Source: Microtetraspora sp. NBRC 13810
Lineage (GTDB): Bacteria; Actinomycetota; Actinomycetes; Streptosporangiales; Streptosporangiaceae
NCBI RefSeq assembly: GCF_030268685.1
Contig: NZ_BSRQ01000018.1
Coordinates: 124,001-188,000 of the forward strand
Reading direction: 5' to 3'
Length of the DNA: 64,000 nt
Positions 17,772-26,232 of the stretch are shown here, one piece after another; the first letter of the stretch is position 1, and each line of letters opens with the position of its first letter. The notes beneath the pieces are model-generated. The model worked only from the letters and a program-made list of their open reading frames with translations, did not search any database and was not told the origin of the DNA. Both the position numbers and the translations under genes were made by a program.

Positions 17772-18419
17772 TCAGTCGATGCCCGCCCTGCGGAGTTGAC
17801 GGGCCAGGCCGCGCTCCACGGCGGGCAGGGTGAGGAAGATCTCCAGGATCCTGGTGAGGCGGTGGACCTCGGTGCGGTGGAAGGCCGGGCCCTCGGCGCG
17901 GGCCAGCAGAAAGACGAGCGCGAGCGGCGGCAGCGGCGCGGAGATCACGTGCAGGCCGGACTCCAGGGTGCTCGCCACCGGACGGGCCGGGGTCAGCGGG
18001 AAGGGGATCTCCTCCGGGGCCCGCCAGCTTGAGTGCACGACCGCGTGCGTCTCGGTGCCGGCCGCCGCCCAGTCGGCGCTGAACAGCACCGGCATGGAGT
18101 CGATCAGGGTGGACAGCGCCCGGTCGCCCGCGGTGGTGATGTACTTGAGGATCTCCAGCTCGGGGTAGGTGCCGGGCGCCTCGCGGGTCGTCCAGACGCC
18201 CTCGACGGTCACGTCGGGCATGCTCTGGAGGCTCCGCGCCAGCAGCTCGCGCGGCGAGTGCTCGGGCCAGAAGACGGTGAGGTCGTCGACCGCCCTGCCG
18301 TCTCCGCGCTCCAGCACGGTGATCTGGGTGATGTCGGCACCGGCGACGCCGAGGACCCGGGTGACCTGGCCGAGGGAACCGGGCCGGTCGGGCAGTGCGA
18401 TCCGCAGTCGCAGCAGCAT
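17772..18419 (-). CDS. ACT-domain protein
   Basis: This 215-residue cytoplasmic protein has an N-terminal ACT domain (about residues 1-75: LRIALPDRPGSLGQVTRVLGVAGADITQI read in parts, with the DRPGSLG turn where ligands bind). A second domain of about 130 residues has no recognised family and may sense another small molecule. ACT domains bind amino acids and regulate enzymes. ATG 18419 has a GGGGAGG ribosome site six bases upstream; the frame to 18602 adds 61 unconserved residues. It is divergent from dusB, separated by 109 bp. The ligand and target are unknown. Confidence 0.8.
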   Translation of the reverse strand: MLLRLRIALPDRPGSLGQVTRVLGVAGADITQITVLERGDGRAVDDLTVFWPEHSPRELLARSLQSMPDVTVEGVWTTREAPGTYPELEILKYITTAGDRALSTLIDSMPVLFSADWAAAGTETHAVVHSSWRAPEEIPFPLTPARPVASTLESGLHVISAPLPPLALVFLLARAEGPAFHRTEVHRLTRILEIFLTLPAVERGLARQLRRAGID

Positions 18420-18528
18420 TCGTCGCCTCCCCTGCATCTGGTGGTCCAGGTCACAGCCTATCCGCGAACCGCCCTCACGGCTGGCGTCCCCGGTCCGGTG
18501 CGGGACAAGGTGCGGTACAAATGGTCGG

Positions 18529-19650
18529 GTGGAAGCGTTGAAGCTCGGGCCGATCGAGGTGTGGCCCCCGGTGGTGCTCGCCCCCATGGCCGGCATCACC
18601 AACGCGGCCTACCGCACACTCTGCCGCGAGCAGGGCGGCGGGCTGTTCGTCTCCGAGATGATCACGACGCGGGCGCTGGTGGAGCGCAACCGCAAGACCT
18701 TCACGATGATCAGGTTCGAGCCGGGGGAGCGGCCGAGGAGCATCCAGCTCTACGGCGTGGACCCGGTCACCGTCGGCCGCGCGGCCAGGATGATCGCGCG
18801 GGAGGATCTCGCCGACCACATCGACCTCAACTTCGGCTGCCCGGTGCCCAAGGTCACCCGGCGCGGCGGCGGGTCCGCCCTGCCGTACAAGCGGAACCTG
18901 CTGCGCGCGATCCTGCGCGAGGCGGTCGCGGGCGCGGGGGCGCTGCCGGTCACGATGAAGATGCGCAAGGGCATCGACGACGACCACCTCACCTACCTCG
19001 ACGCGGGGCGGATCGCCGTCGAGGAGGGCGTCGCCGCGGTCGCGCTGCACGGCCGTACGGCGGTGCAGCACTACGGCGGGGTGGCCGACTGGGAGGCGAT
19101 CGCCCGCCTCAAGGAGGCCGTGACCGAGATCCCGGTGCTCGGCAACGGAGACATCTGGAGCGCCGAGGACGCGCTGGCCATGATGCGGCGCACCGGCTGC
19201 GACGGCGTCGTCGTGGGGCGCGGCTGCCTGGGCAGGCCGTGGCTCTTCCGCGACCTCGCCGCCGCGATGGAGGGCCGCGCGGAGCGGGCCAGGCCCACGC
19301 TGGGCGAGGTGGCCGCCGCCATGGCGCGGCACGCCGAGCTGCTGGTGGAGTGCTTCGGCAGCGAGCCGCACGCGATCGCCGACTTCCGCAAGCACGTCGG
19401 GTGGTATCTCAAGGGCTTCGAGGCCGGCGGTGACATCCGCCGCGAGCTGGCCACCGCCACGACGCTGGACGGGCTGCGCGCCGGGCTCGCCGCCCTCGAC
19501 CCCGCCGTGCCCTGGCCGCAGGCCGCCGAGGGCCCGCGCGGCAGGTCCAACCCGCGCGACCGCGTCCACCTCCCCGAGGGCTGGCTCGACGACCCCTACG
19601 AGACGCCCGCCCTCTCCGGCGACGCCGAACTCGCCACCTCCGGCGGCTGA
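18529..19650 (+). CDS. dusB: tRNA-dihydrouridine synthase B
   Basis: This 373-residue FMN enzyme reduces uridine to dihydrouridine in the D loop of tRNAs. It shows VVLAPMAGITNAAYRTL at the N-terminus, the catalytic Cys104 in DLNFGCPVPKVTRRGGG, KMRKGI, ALHGRTA and VVGRGCLGRPWLF near the phosphate site. A C-terminal tail with HLPEGWLDDPYE is commonly seen in actinobacterial members. GTG 18529 has no ribosome site, but TACAAA at 18516-18521 is a good -10 that would start the transcript at the GTG, so a leaderless mRNA is likely. Confidence 0.93.
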   Translation: MEALKLGPIEVWPPVVLAPMAGITNAAYRTLCREQGGGLFVSEMITTRALVERNRKTFTMIRFEPGERPRSIQLYGVDPVTVGRAARMIAREDLADHIDLNFGCPVPKVTRRGGGSALPYKRNLLRAILREAVAGAGALPVTMKMRKGIDDDHLTYLDAGRIAVEEGVAAVALHGRTAVQHYGGVADWEAIARLKEAVTEIPVLGNGDIWSAEDALAMMRRTGCDGVVVGRGCLGRPWLFRDLAAAMEGRAERARPTLGEVAAAMARHAELLVECFGSEPHAIADFRKHVGWYLKGFEAGGDIRRELATATTLDGLRAGLAALDPAVPWPQAAEGPRGRSNPRDRVHLPEGWLDDPYETPALSGDAELATSGG

Positions 19651-19883
19651 CCCACCCCGGCCACGACAAGCGCCGCTCCTCCGTACCCGCCCGCACGGGC
19701 CGGGCAGGGCCGGGCAGCGGTCGGTCGTGGGTTTCGGTCGCGGGCCCGCACCCCCGCTCTCCTGCGGATTCCCGGTTTCACCCGGCAGTAATGAGACTGT
19801 GATCATAGAATTACGGACGACTGTCAGCCTTCCGCGTAACGTTCAGTCAGGCAGACGCACCGCCTCACCAGTGGAGACGACGT

Positions 19884-21836
19884 TTGACGGAAACCCGGGA
19901 GCAGAACGCGGCACCCTCGCCCGAGGGGCTGATCGCGGAGCTTGACGCCGAGCGGCCGGCACGGAGCTTATCCGGGCCGGTGGCCGTGGCCGTCACGGTC
20001 ATCGGCGTCGCCTCGACGCTCGGCGTGCTCTACTGGACGTTCCGCCCCGGCCCGGTGCTGCCCTACCGCATGGGCTTCCTCGCCGTCGTGCTGCCGCTCG
20101 TCTTCCTGTGCTACCGCCCGCGCAGCAGGCAGGGCCGCCCCGGCGCGAAGGACAACCCGGGGGTCGCCGACTGGGTGCTCGCCGCCCTCGCGCTGGCCGC
20201 GTGCGCCTACCCGCTGCTGGTCTTCGACGACCTCATCCGCCGGGCGTTCGCGCCCACGACGCTCGACGTGGCGGCGGGCACGCTGATCGCGCTGCTCATC
20301 CTGGAGGCCGTGCGCCGCACCGTCGGCTGGATCCTCCCCGCCGTCGTCATCGGCTTCTTCCTCTACGCCTACTACGGCGGCTACCTCCCCATCGACTGGG
20401 CGATCGGGCACCGCGGCTACGGCATCGAGCGGATCATGGCGTCGTTCGTCATGGGCACCGAGGGCGTCTACGGCGTACCGCTCGACGTGGCGGCGACCTA
20501 CATCATCCTGTTCACGATCTACGGCGCCGTGCTCGACCACTCGGGAGCCGGCCGGTTCTTCGTGGACGTCTCGCTCGCCGCGTTCCGCCGCTCGCGGTCC
20601 GCGCCCGGCCGTACCGTCACCCTCGCCGGGTTCCTGCTCGGCACGGTGAGCGGCTCGGGCGTGGCCACCACGGTGAGCGTGGGCAGCGTCGCGTGGCCGA
20701 TCCTGCGCCGCGCCGGCTACCCGCGCGAACAGGGCGGCGGCGTGCTGGCCGCGGCCGGCATCGGCGCGATCCTCTCGCCGCCCACCCTGGGCGCGGCGGC
20801 CTTCATCATCGCCGAATACCTGCGGGTCGGCTATCTCACCGTCCTCGTCTACGCGATCATCCCGACGCTGCTCTACTACCTGGGCGTCTTCCTGGCCATC
20901 GAGATCGACGCCAGGAAGTACGGCACCCAGGCCGTGCGGATCGACGCGCCCCGGCTGTGGCCGCTGCTGCGCCGCTTCGGCTACCACTTCAGCTCGCTGT
21001 TCGTGATCGTCGTGCTGATGGCGGTGGGCCAGTCGCCGTTCCGCGCAGTGGCGTACGCGACGATACTCGCCTTCGCGCTGTCCTTCCTGGACCGCGAGCA
21101 CCGGCTCACCCCGCGCCGCGCCGTACGGGCCCTCGCGGCCGGGGCCACCGGCGTGCTGCCCGTCGCGGCCACCTGCGCCGCGGCCGGCATGATCGTCGCG
21201 GTGGTCACGCTGACCGGCCTCGGGCTCAAGGCCAGCTCGCTGATCGTCGGGGTGTCCGCGGGCGTGCTGGCGATCACCGCGGTCATGTGCGCGCTGGCGG
21301 TGCTGCTGCTCGGCCTCGCCGTGCCGGTGACCGCGTCCTTCGTCATCGCCGCCGTCATCATCGGCCCCGCCCTGCTGAACCTCGGGGTGAGCGCGGCCGA
21401 GGCGTACATGTTCATCTTCTACTACGCGGTGCTGTCGGAGGTCAGCCCGCCCACCGCGCTGTCCGCCTTCGCCGCCTCGGCGATCACCGGCGGCAACGCG
21501 CAGCGCACCATGCTCGCCACCTGGAAGTACACCCTGCCCGCCTTCCTGGTGCCGTTCGCCTTCGTGCTGACCCCGGCCGGGGGCGCGCTGCTCGGGCAGG
21601 GCTCGCCCGGCGAGATCGCCCTGGCGCTCGCCGTGTCGGCGCTGGCGGTCGCCGCGCTCGCCGCGGCCACCGGCGGCTGGCTGGTGGGGCCCGCCGGGCC
21701 GGTCGAGCGGGTGCTGTGCGCCGCCGCGGCCGTGGCGCTGCTGGTGCTGTCCCCGATGCCGATCCTGGCCGGCGTGATCATGCTGGTCCTGGCGCTCGCC
21801 GTTCATCTGCTGCTTCGAAGGAGGAGCGACTCGTGA
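19884..21836 (+). CDS. TRAP transporter fused permease (4TM-12TM), TAXI type
   Basis: This 650-residue inner-membrane protein has the small (DctQ-like) and large (DctM-like) TRAP subunits in one chain, as usual for transporters with TAXI binding proteins. The first helices lie at about residues 30-180. The large domain has GTVSGSGVATTVSVGSVAWP, AGIGAILSPPTLGAAAFI and VLSEVSPPTALSAFAASAITGGN, the conserved loop regions of the family (each read in parts). It uses ion gradients to import organic acids or related solutes. TTG 19884 is preceded by GTGGAG, seven bases away. Its stop overlaps the binding-protein start. Confidence 0.92.
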   Translation: MTETREQNAAPSPEGLIAELDAERPARSLSGPVAVAVTVIGVASTLGVLYWTFRPGPVLPYRMGFLAVVLPLVFLCYRPRSRQGRPGAKDNPGVADWVLAALALAACAYPLLVFDDLIRRAFAPTTLDVAAGTLIALLILEAVRRTVGWILPAVVIGFFLYAYYGGYLPIDWAIGHRGYGIERIMASFVMGTEGVYGVPLDVAATYIILFTIYGAVLDHSGAGRFFVDVSLAAFRRSRSAPGRTVTLAGFLLGTVSGSGVATTVSVGSVAWPILRRAGYPREQGGGVLAAAGIGAILSPPTLGAAAFIIAEYLRVGYLTVLVYAIIPTLLYYLGVFLAIEIDARKYGTQAVRIDAPRLWPLLRRFGYHFSSLFVIVVLMAVGQSPFRAVAYATILAFALSFLDREHRLTPRRAVRALAAGATGVLPVAATCAAAGMIVAVVTLTGLGLKASSLIVGVSAGVLAITAVMCALAVLLLGLAVPVTASFVIAAVIIGPALLNLGVSAAEAYMFIFYYAVLSEVSPPTALSAFAASAITGGNAQRTMLATWKYTLPAFLVPFAFVLTPAGGALLGQGSPGEIALALAVSALAVAALAAATGGWLVGPAGPVERVLCAAAAVALLVLSPMPILAGVIMLVLALAVHLLLRRRSDS

Positions 21837-22798
21837 GCTTGACGCGTATGGCCGCGCTGGTGGCGGCCGGAATCCTGGTACTGGCCGGCTGCGGCGGCGA
21901 GCAGGGAGGCGGCGCGGCCGGCGGCGGCCAGCGGCTGTCCATCGCCACCGGCAACACCACGGGCGTCTACTACGTCCTCGGCGGCGGCCTCGCCGAGCAG
22001 ATCGGCAAGGGCATCCCCGGCTACCAGGCGACCGCGGAGGCCACCGGCGCGTCGGTGGAGAACATCCAGCGGGTCGTGCGCGGCGACTCCGACATCGCCT
22101 TCTCCCTCGCCGACTCCGCGGCCGACGCGATCGGCGGAAAGGGCGCCTTCACCGCCCCGCAGCCGATCCGCGCCCTGGCCCGCCTCTACGACAACTTCAC
22201 CCAGGTGATCGCCCGCACCGACGCGGGCGTGCGCACGATCGCCGACCTGAAGGGCAAGCGGGTCTCCACCGGCTCGCCCAACTCCGGCACCGAGGTGATC
22301 GCCCTGCGGCTGCTCGCGGCGGCCGGCCTCGACCCGGACAAGGACGTCACCCGGCAGGCGCTGTCCCTCCCGGAGACCGTCCAGGGCATCAAGGACGGCA
22401 CCCTGGACGCCCTCGTCTGGTCCGGCGGCCTGCCCACCGCCGGCATCACCGACCTGATGACCAGCGAGAAGGACCGGGTCGCCTTCGTCCCGCTGGACGA
22501 CGTGCTGCCCGCCATGCAGCAGGCGCACGGCCCGGTCTACGCCGCGGGCACGGTCGGCGGCGACGTGTACGGCACGGCCGCCGACGTGCCCACGATCGTC
22601 GTGCCGAACCTGCTGCTCGTCAACGAGAAGATGGACCCCGCCCTCGCCGGGAACCTCACCAAGCTGCTCTTCGACCGCAAGGCGGACCTGGAGAAGGTGC
22701 ACAGCGCGGCCAAGGACATCACCAGGGAGAACGCGCCGAAGACCGAGCCCGTCCCGCTGCACGACGGCTCGGCCCAGTACTTCGCCGCCGGCTCCTGA
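21833..22798 (+). CDS. TAXI family TRAP transporter solute-binding lipoprotein
   Basis: This 321-residue extracytoplasmic receptor delivers substrate to the fused permease encoded just upstream. It has a lipoprotein signal with lipobox LAGC (Cys20), then LSIATGNTTGVYYVLGGGLA, the hallmark of the TAXI group, with EATGASVENI and VSTGSPNSGTEV following in the binding cleft. GTG 21833 overlaps the permease stop by 4 bp and has the strong ribosome site AAGGAGGAG. TAXI substrates are mostly unknown; glutamate/glutamine has been suggested for some members. Confidence 0.92.
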   Translation: MSLTRMAALVAAGILVLAGCGGEQGGGAAGGGQRLSIATGNTTGVYYVLGGGLAEQIGKGIPGYQATAEATGASVENIQRVVRGDSDIAFSLADSAADAIGGKGAFTAPQPIRALARLYDNFTQVIARTDAGVRTIADLKGKRVSTGSPNSGTEVIALRLLAAAGLDPDKDVTRQALSLPETVQGIKDGTLDALVWSGGLPTAGITDLMTSEKDRVAFVPLDDVLPAMQQAHGPVYAAGTVGGDVYGTAADVPTIVVPNLLLVNEKMDPALAGNLTKLLFDRKADLEKVHSAAKDITRENAPKTEPVPLHDGSAQYFAAGS

Positions 22799-22819
22799 CC
22801 CGGCGCCGGGCCGCCCCGG

Positions 22820-25315
22820 CTACAGCCGGTTGAGCCCGAGGACGTGCAGGACCGCGCGGCCCTCCTCGTCGGAGGCCGCGAGGTCCACCTGCGCGTCGAT
22901 GCCCCAGTCGCGGTGCCCGGCCGGGTCGTCGATCGTCTGGCGGACCCGCCAGAACCCCTCGTCCTCCTCGATGCTCAGCAGCGCCGGACCGCGCGCGTCG
23001 GGGCCGGTCCGGATCTCGTCGTGCTCCTCGAAGTACGCGTCCAGCGCGGCGGCCCAGTCGACATCCGGGGCGGGCTCGGCCAGCTCCTCCTCCTTCTCCA
23101 GGGCGGCCAGCTCCACCAGGCGGAACATCGCGTTGCGCACCAGCACCCGGAAGGCCCGCGGGTTGCCGGTCACCGGGCGCGGCTTGACCTCGATCTGCTG
23201 CTCGGCGGCGAGCGCGGCGTCCGGGTTGGTCAGCGCCTCCCACTCGTCCAGCAGGCTGGAGTCGACCTGCCTGACCAGCTCGCCCAGCCATTCGATCAGG
23301 TCGACCAGGTCGTCGGTCTTCAGATGCTCGGGAATCGTCCGGGACAGCGTGCGGTAGGCGTCGGCCAGGTAGCGCAGGACGGTGCCCTCGGACCGGGCCA
23401 GCTCGTAGAACTGCACGTAGTCGGTGAAGGTCATCGCCCGCTCGTACATGTCCCGCACCACCGACTTGGGGCTGACCGTGTGGTCGCCCACCCACGGGTG
23501 GCCGTGCCGGTAGGTCTCGTAGGCGCCCAGCAGCAGATCGGCCAGCGGCATCGGGTAGGTGATCTCGGCGAGCAGCTCCATCCGCTCGTCGTACTCGATG
23601 CCGTCCGCCTTCATCTGCGCCACGGCCTCGCCGCGCGCCTTGTTCAGCTGGGAGTGCAGGATCGCCCTCGGGTCGTCCAGCGTCGCCTCGATGATCGACA
23701 CCATGTCCAGCGCGTACGTCGGGGAGTCGGGGCCGAGCAGCTCGAACGTGGCCAGCGCGAACGTGGACAGCGCCTGGTTGAGCGCGAAGTCCTCCTGGAG
23801 GTCCACGGTGAGCCTGGCCCGGCGGCCCTGCTCGTCCGGCTCGCGCAGCGTCTCCACGATGCCGCCCGCCAGCAGCGAACGGTAGATCGCGATGGCGTGG
23901 CTGATGTGCCGCCGCTGCCACTTGCGGTCGTCGTGGTTGTCGGTGAGCAGGCGCTTCATCGCCTGGAAGCAGTCGCCCGGACGGTTGATCACCGCCAGCA
24001 GCATCGCGTTGCTGACCTTGAACCGGGAGGTGAGCTGCTCGGGCTCGGCGGTCTGCAGCTTCTCGAAGGTCTCCTCGTTCCAGCCGACGAACCCCTCCGG
24101 CGGCTTCTTCCTGGCATATCCCCGGCGCCGCTTCGGATCGTCGCCGATCTTGGCGAGCGCCTTCTCGTTCTCGATGACGTGCTCGGGCGCCTGGCAGACG
24201 ACGTACCCCACGGTGTCGAAGCCCGCCCGGCCGGCCCGTCCGGCGATCTGGTGGAACTCCCTGGCCCGCAGCCGCCGCACCCTGCTCCCGTCGTACTTCG
24301 ACAGCGCGGTGAACAGCACGGTGCGGATCGGCACGTTGACGCCGACGCCGAGCGTGTCGGTGCCGCAGATGACCTTCAGCAGGCCCGCCTGGGCCAGCCG
24401 CTCCACCAGCCGCCGGTACTTCGGCAGCATCCCCGCGTGGTGCACGCCGATGCCGTGCCGCACCAGCCTGGACAGCGCCCGGCCGAACTTGGTGGTGAAC
24501 CGGAAGTTGCCGATGAGCGCGGCGATGGCCTCCTTCTCGGCCTTGGTGCTCATGTTGATGCTCATCAGCGCCTGGGCCCGCTCCATCGCCGCGGCCTGGG
24601 TGAAGTGCACGATGTAGACGGGGGCCTGCCTGGTCGAGAGCAGTTCCTCCAGCGTCTCGTGCAGCGGTGTCAGCCGGTAGGAGTAGATCAGCGGCACCGG
24701 GCGCTCGGCGTTCTTGATCACGGCGGTGGGGCGGCCGGTGCGCCGGGTGAGGTCCTCCTCGAACCGGGTCACGTCGCCGAGCGTGGCCGACATGAGGATG
24801 AACTGCACGTTGGGCAGCTCCAGCAGCGGCACCTGCCACGCCCACCCGCGGTCCGGCTCGGCGTAGAAGTGGAACTCGTCCATCACCACCTGGCCGATGT
24901 CGGCCCCGGCGCCGTCGCGCAGCGCCACGTTGGCGAGGATCTCGGCCGTGCAGCAGATCAGCGGCGCGCCCGGGTTGACGCTCGCGTCGCCGGTCATCAT
25001 CCCGACGTTCTCGGTGCCGAACAGCGCGCACAGCTCGAAGAACTTCTCCGACACCAGCGCCTTGATGGGCGCGGTGTAGAAGGTGCGCACGTCCCGGGTC
25101 AGCGCGGTGAAGTGGGCGCCCGCCGCCACCAGGCTCTTGCCGGACCCGGTGGGCGTGGACAGGATCACGTTGTTGCCGGAGACGACCTCGATCAGCGCCT
25201 CCTCCTGGTGCGGATAGAGGGTGAGCCCGCGCTCGGTGTTCCACTCGGCGAAGGCGTCGAAGATGCTGTCCGCGTCGGCGTCGGTCTCTTCAGGCAGGTA
25301 TTCGAGGAGGCTCAC
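22820..25315 (-). CDS. DEAD/DEAH-box helicase with C-terminal DUF3516 domain (Ski2-like)
   Basis: This 831-residue superfamily 2 helicase has motif I TPTGSGKS, Ia APIKALV, motif II DEFH (in VMDEFHFYAEP, rather than DEVH/DECH), motif III SATL, motif V TLGVGVNVP and motif VI QIAGRAGRAG. The C-terminal 350 residues fit DUF3516, found in actinobacterial Ski2-like helicases. It probably unwinds RNA or remodels RNA-protein complexes in the cytoplasm; direct evidence is lacking. GTG 25315 was chosen because homology begins at SLLEYLPEE. A TATGGA element 5 bases upstream suggests a leaderless or very short leader. It is convergent with the TAXI operon. Confidence 0.88.
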   Translation of the reverse strand: MSLLEYLPEETDADADSIFDAFAEWNTERGLTLYPHQEEALIEVVSGNNVILSTPTGSGKSLVAAGAHFTALTRDVRTFYTAPIKALVSEKFFELCALFGTENVGMMTGDASVNPGAPLICCTAEILANVALRDGAGADIGQVVMDEFHFYAEPDRGWAWQVPLLELPNVQFILMSATLGDVTRFEEDLTRRTGRPTAVIKNAERPVPLIYSYRLTPLHETLEELLSTRQAPVYIVHFTQAAAMERAQALMSINMSTKAEKEAIAALIGNFRFTTKFGRALSRLVRHGIGVHHAGMLPKYRRLVERLAQAGLLKVICGTDTLGVGVNVPIRTVLFTALSKYDGSRVRRLRAREFHQIAGRAGRAGFDTVGYVVCQAPEHVIENEKALAKIGDDPKRRRGYARKKPPEGFVGWNEETFEKLQTAEPEQLTSRFKVSNAMLLAVINRPGDCFQAMKRLLTDNHDDRKWQRRHISHAIAIYRSLLAGGIVETLREPDEQGRRARLTVDLQEDFALNQALSTFALATFELLGPDSPTYALDMVSIIEATLDDPRAILHSQLNKARGEAVAQMKADGIEYDERMELLAEITYPMPLADLLLGAYETYRHGHPWVGDHTVSPKSVVRDMYERAMTFTDYVQFYELARSEGTVLRYLADAYRTLSRTIPEHLKTDDLVDLIEWLGELVRQVDSSLLDEWEALTNPDAALAAEQQIEVKPRPVTGNPRAFRVLVRNAMFRLVELAALEKEEELAEPAPDVDWAAALDAYFEEHDEIRTGPDARGPALLSIEEDEGFWRVRQTIDDPAGHRDWGIDAQVDLAASDEEGRAVLHVLGLNRL

Positions 25316-25543
25316 ACGTCCATACTGCCGCCACCGGCAGAGTGATCGATCCCCGAAGCCGACATCCGCGCCGCCCGCCACGCGCGCCGGGCCGTACGTG
25401 GTTGGCGATCCTTGGCCCCCGGGATGAGTTCTTTTCGCCCGGGGTGGCGGATGTGACACGCACCGGACGACGACTCTCTGTGATCACATGATCGCATGCG
25501 GTTCCCGCCCGATCCCTGGGCCCGGACTGAAGGAGCTGATACG

Positions 25544-26191
25544 TTGACCGCGTCATCCACCCCGGAGGAGCGCATGGCCCACCTGGAGGACCAGGTCAAG
25601 GCGGTAGACCACGTGGCGGGCATGGCCACCGCGCGTTACGACGCCATGAGCGAGATCCTGAAGCACGTCTCCGCCGACGTGCGCGAGACCAAGAACGCCA
25701 CGGATCAGCTCACCCGGACCGTCTCCGGCCTGTCCGGCACGCTCGGCGAGGTCAGGGGACAGATCACCGGTCTGAGCGGACAGATCACCGGGCTGACCGA
25801 CCGCGTCTCGACGTTCGAGCGGGAGGTGAGGTCCGACGTCGCCACCGTCAAGACGCACGTCTCCGACCTCCGGACGGACCTGGGCTTCCTGCGCCTGGAC
25901 GTCACCGGCCTCCAGTCCGACGTCGCCTTCCTGCGGATGGACCTCACCGGCCTCCAGTCGAACGTCGCCTTCCTGCGCAAGGACGTCACCGGCCTCCAGA
26001 CGGACGTCTCGGAGATCAAACAGCGCATGGCCCGGCAGGACGAGACCCTCGACACCCACGGCAGGGCCCTGGAGTCGCAGGGGAAGGCCCTGGAGTCGCA
26101 CGGTGAGGCTCTGGAGTCGCACGGGGAACTGCTCCGGTCCCATGGGGAGATGCTGAAGGAGATCCTGCGCGTGGTGTCGGCCAGGTCGTAG
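25544..26191 (+). CDS. coiled-coil repeat protein of unknown function
   Basis: This 215-residue protein is almost entirely predicted coiled coil, with no membrane or signal segment. From about residue 110 there are three 14-residue repeats of the form LRxDVTGLQxDVAF, preceded by QITGLSGQITGLT. Near the C-terminus come four 7-residue repeats of the form ALESHGE, ending in MLKEIL. The register is kept at 7 and 14 residues, so it probably forms a long helical bundle. TTG 25544 is preceded by AAGGAG. Similar proteins occur in actinomycetes without known role; scaffolding or a phage-tail-like origin are possible. Confidence 0.7.
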   Translation: MTASSTPEERMAHLEDQVKAVDHVAGMATARYDAMSEILKHVSADVRETKNATDQLTRTVSGLSGTLGEVRGQITGLSGQITGLTDRVSTFEREVRSDVATVKTHVSDLRTDLGFLRLDVTGLQSDVAFLRMDLTGLQSNVAFLRKDVTGLQTDVSEIKQRMARQDETLDTHGRALESQGKALESHGEALESHGELLRSHGEMLKEILRVVSARS

Positions 26192-26200
26192 CGCGGCGGA

Positions 26201-26227
26201 CGGGGACCCCCGGGTGCGGGGTCCCCG
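26201..26227. terminator. hairpin between convergent genes
   Basis: Arms CGGGGACCCC and GGGGTCCCCG pair over 10 bp with a 7-base loop. It sits between the stops of the coiled-coil gene and the convergent acyltransferase gene and can serve both. Confidence 0.75.
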
Positions 26228-26232
26228 GTGCG

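Noticed and set aside
19968-21806. 612-codon open frame on the minus strand
   Set aside because: Antisense to the fused TRAP permease, with composition dominated by Arg, Gly, His and Gln; no hydrophobic or catalytic pattern.
22844-25345. 833-codon open frame on the plus strand
   Set aside because: Antisense shadow of the helicase gene; the peptide is low-complexity Arg/His/Gln/Val and has no start signal or family resemblance.
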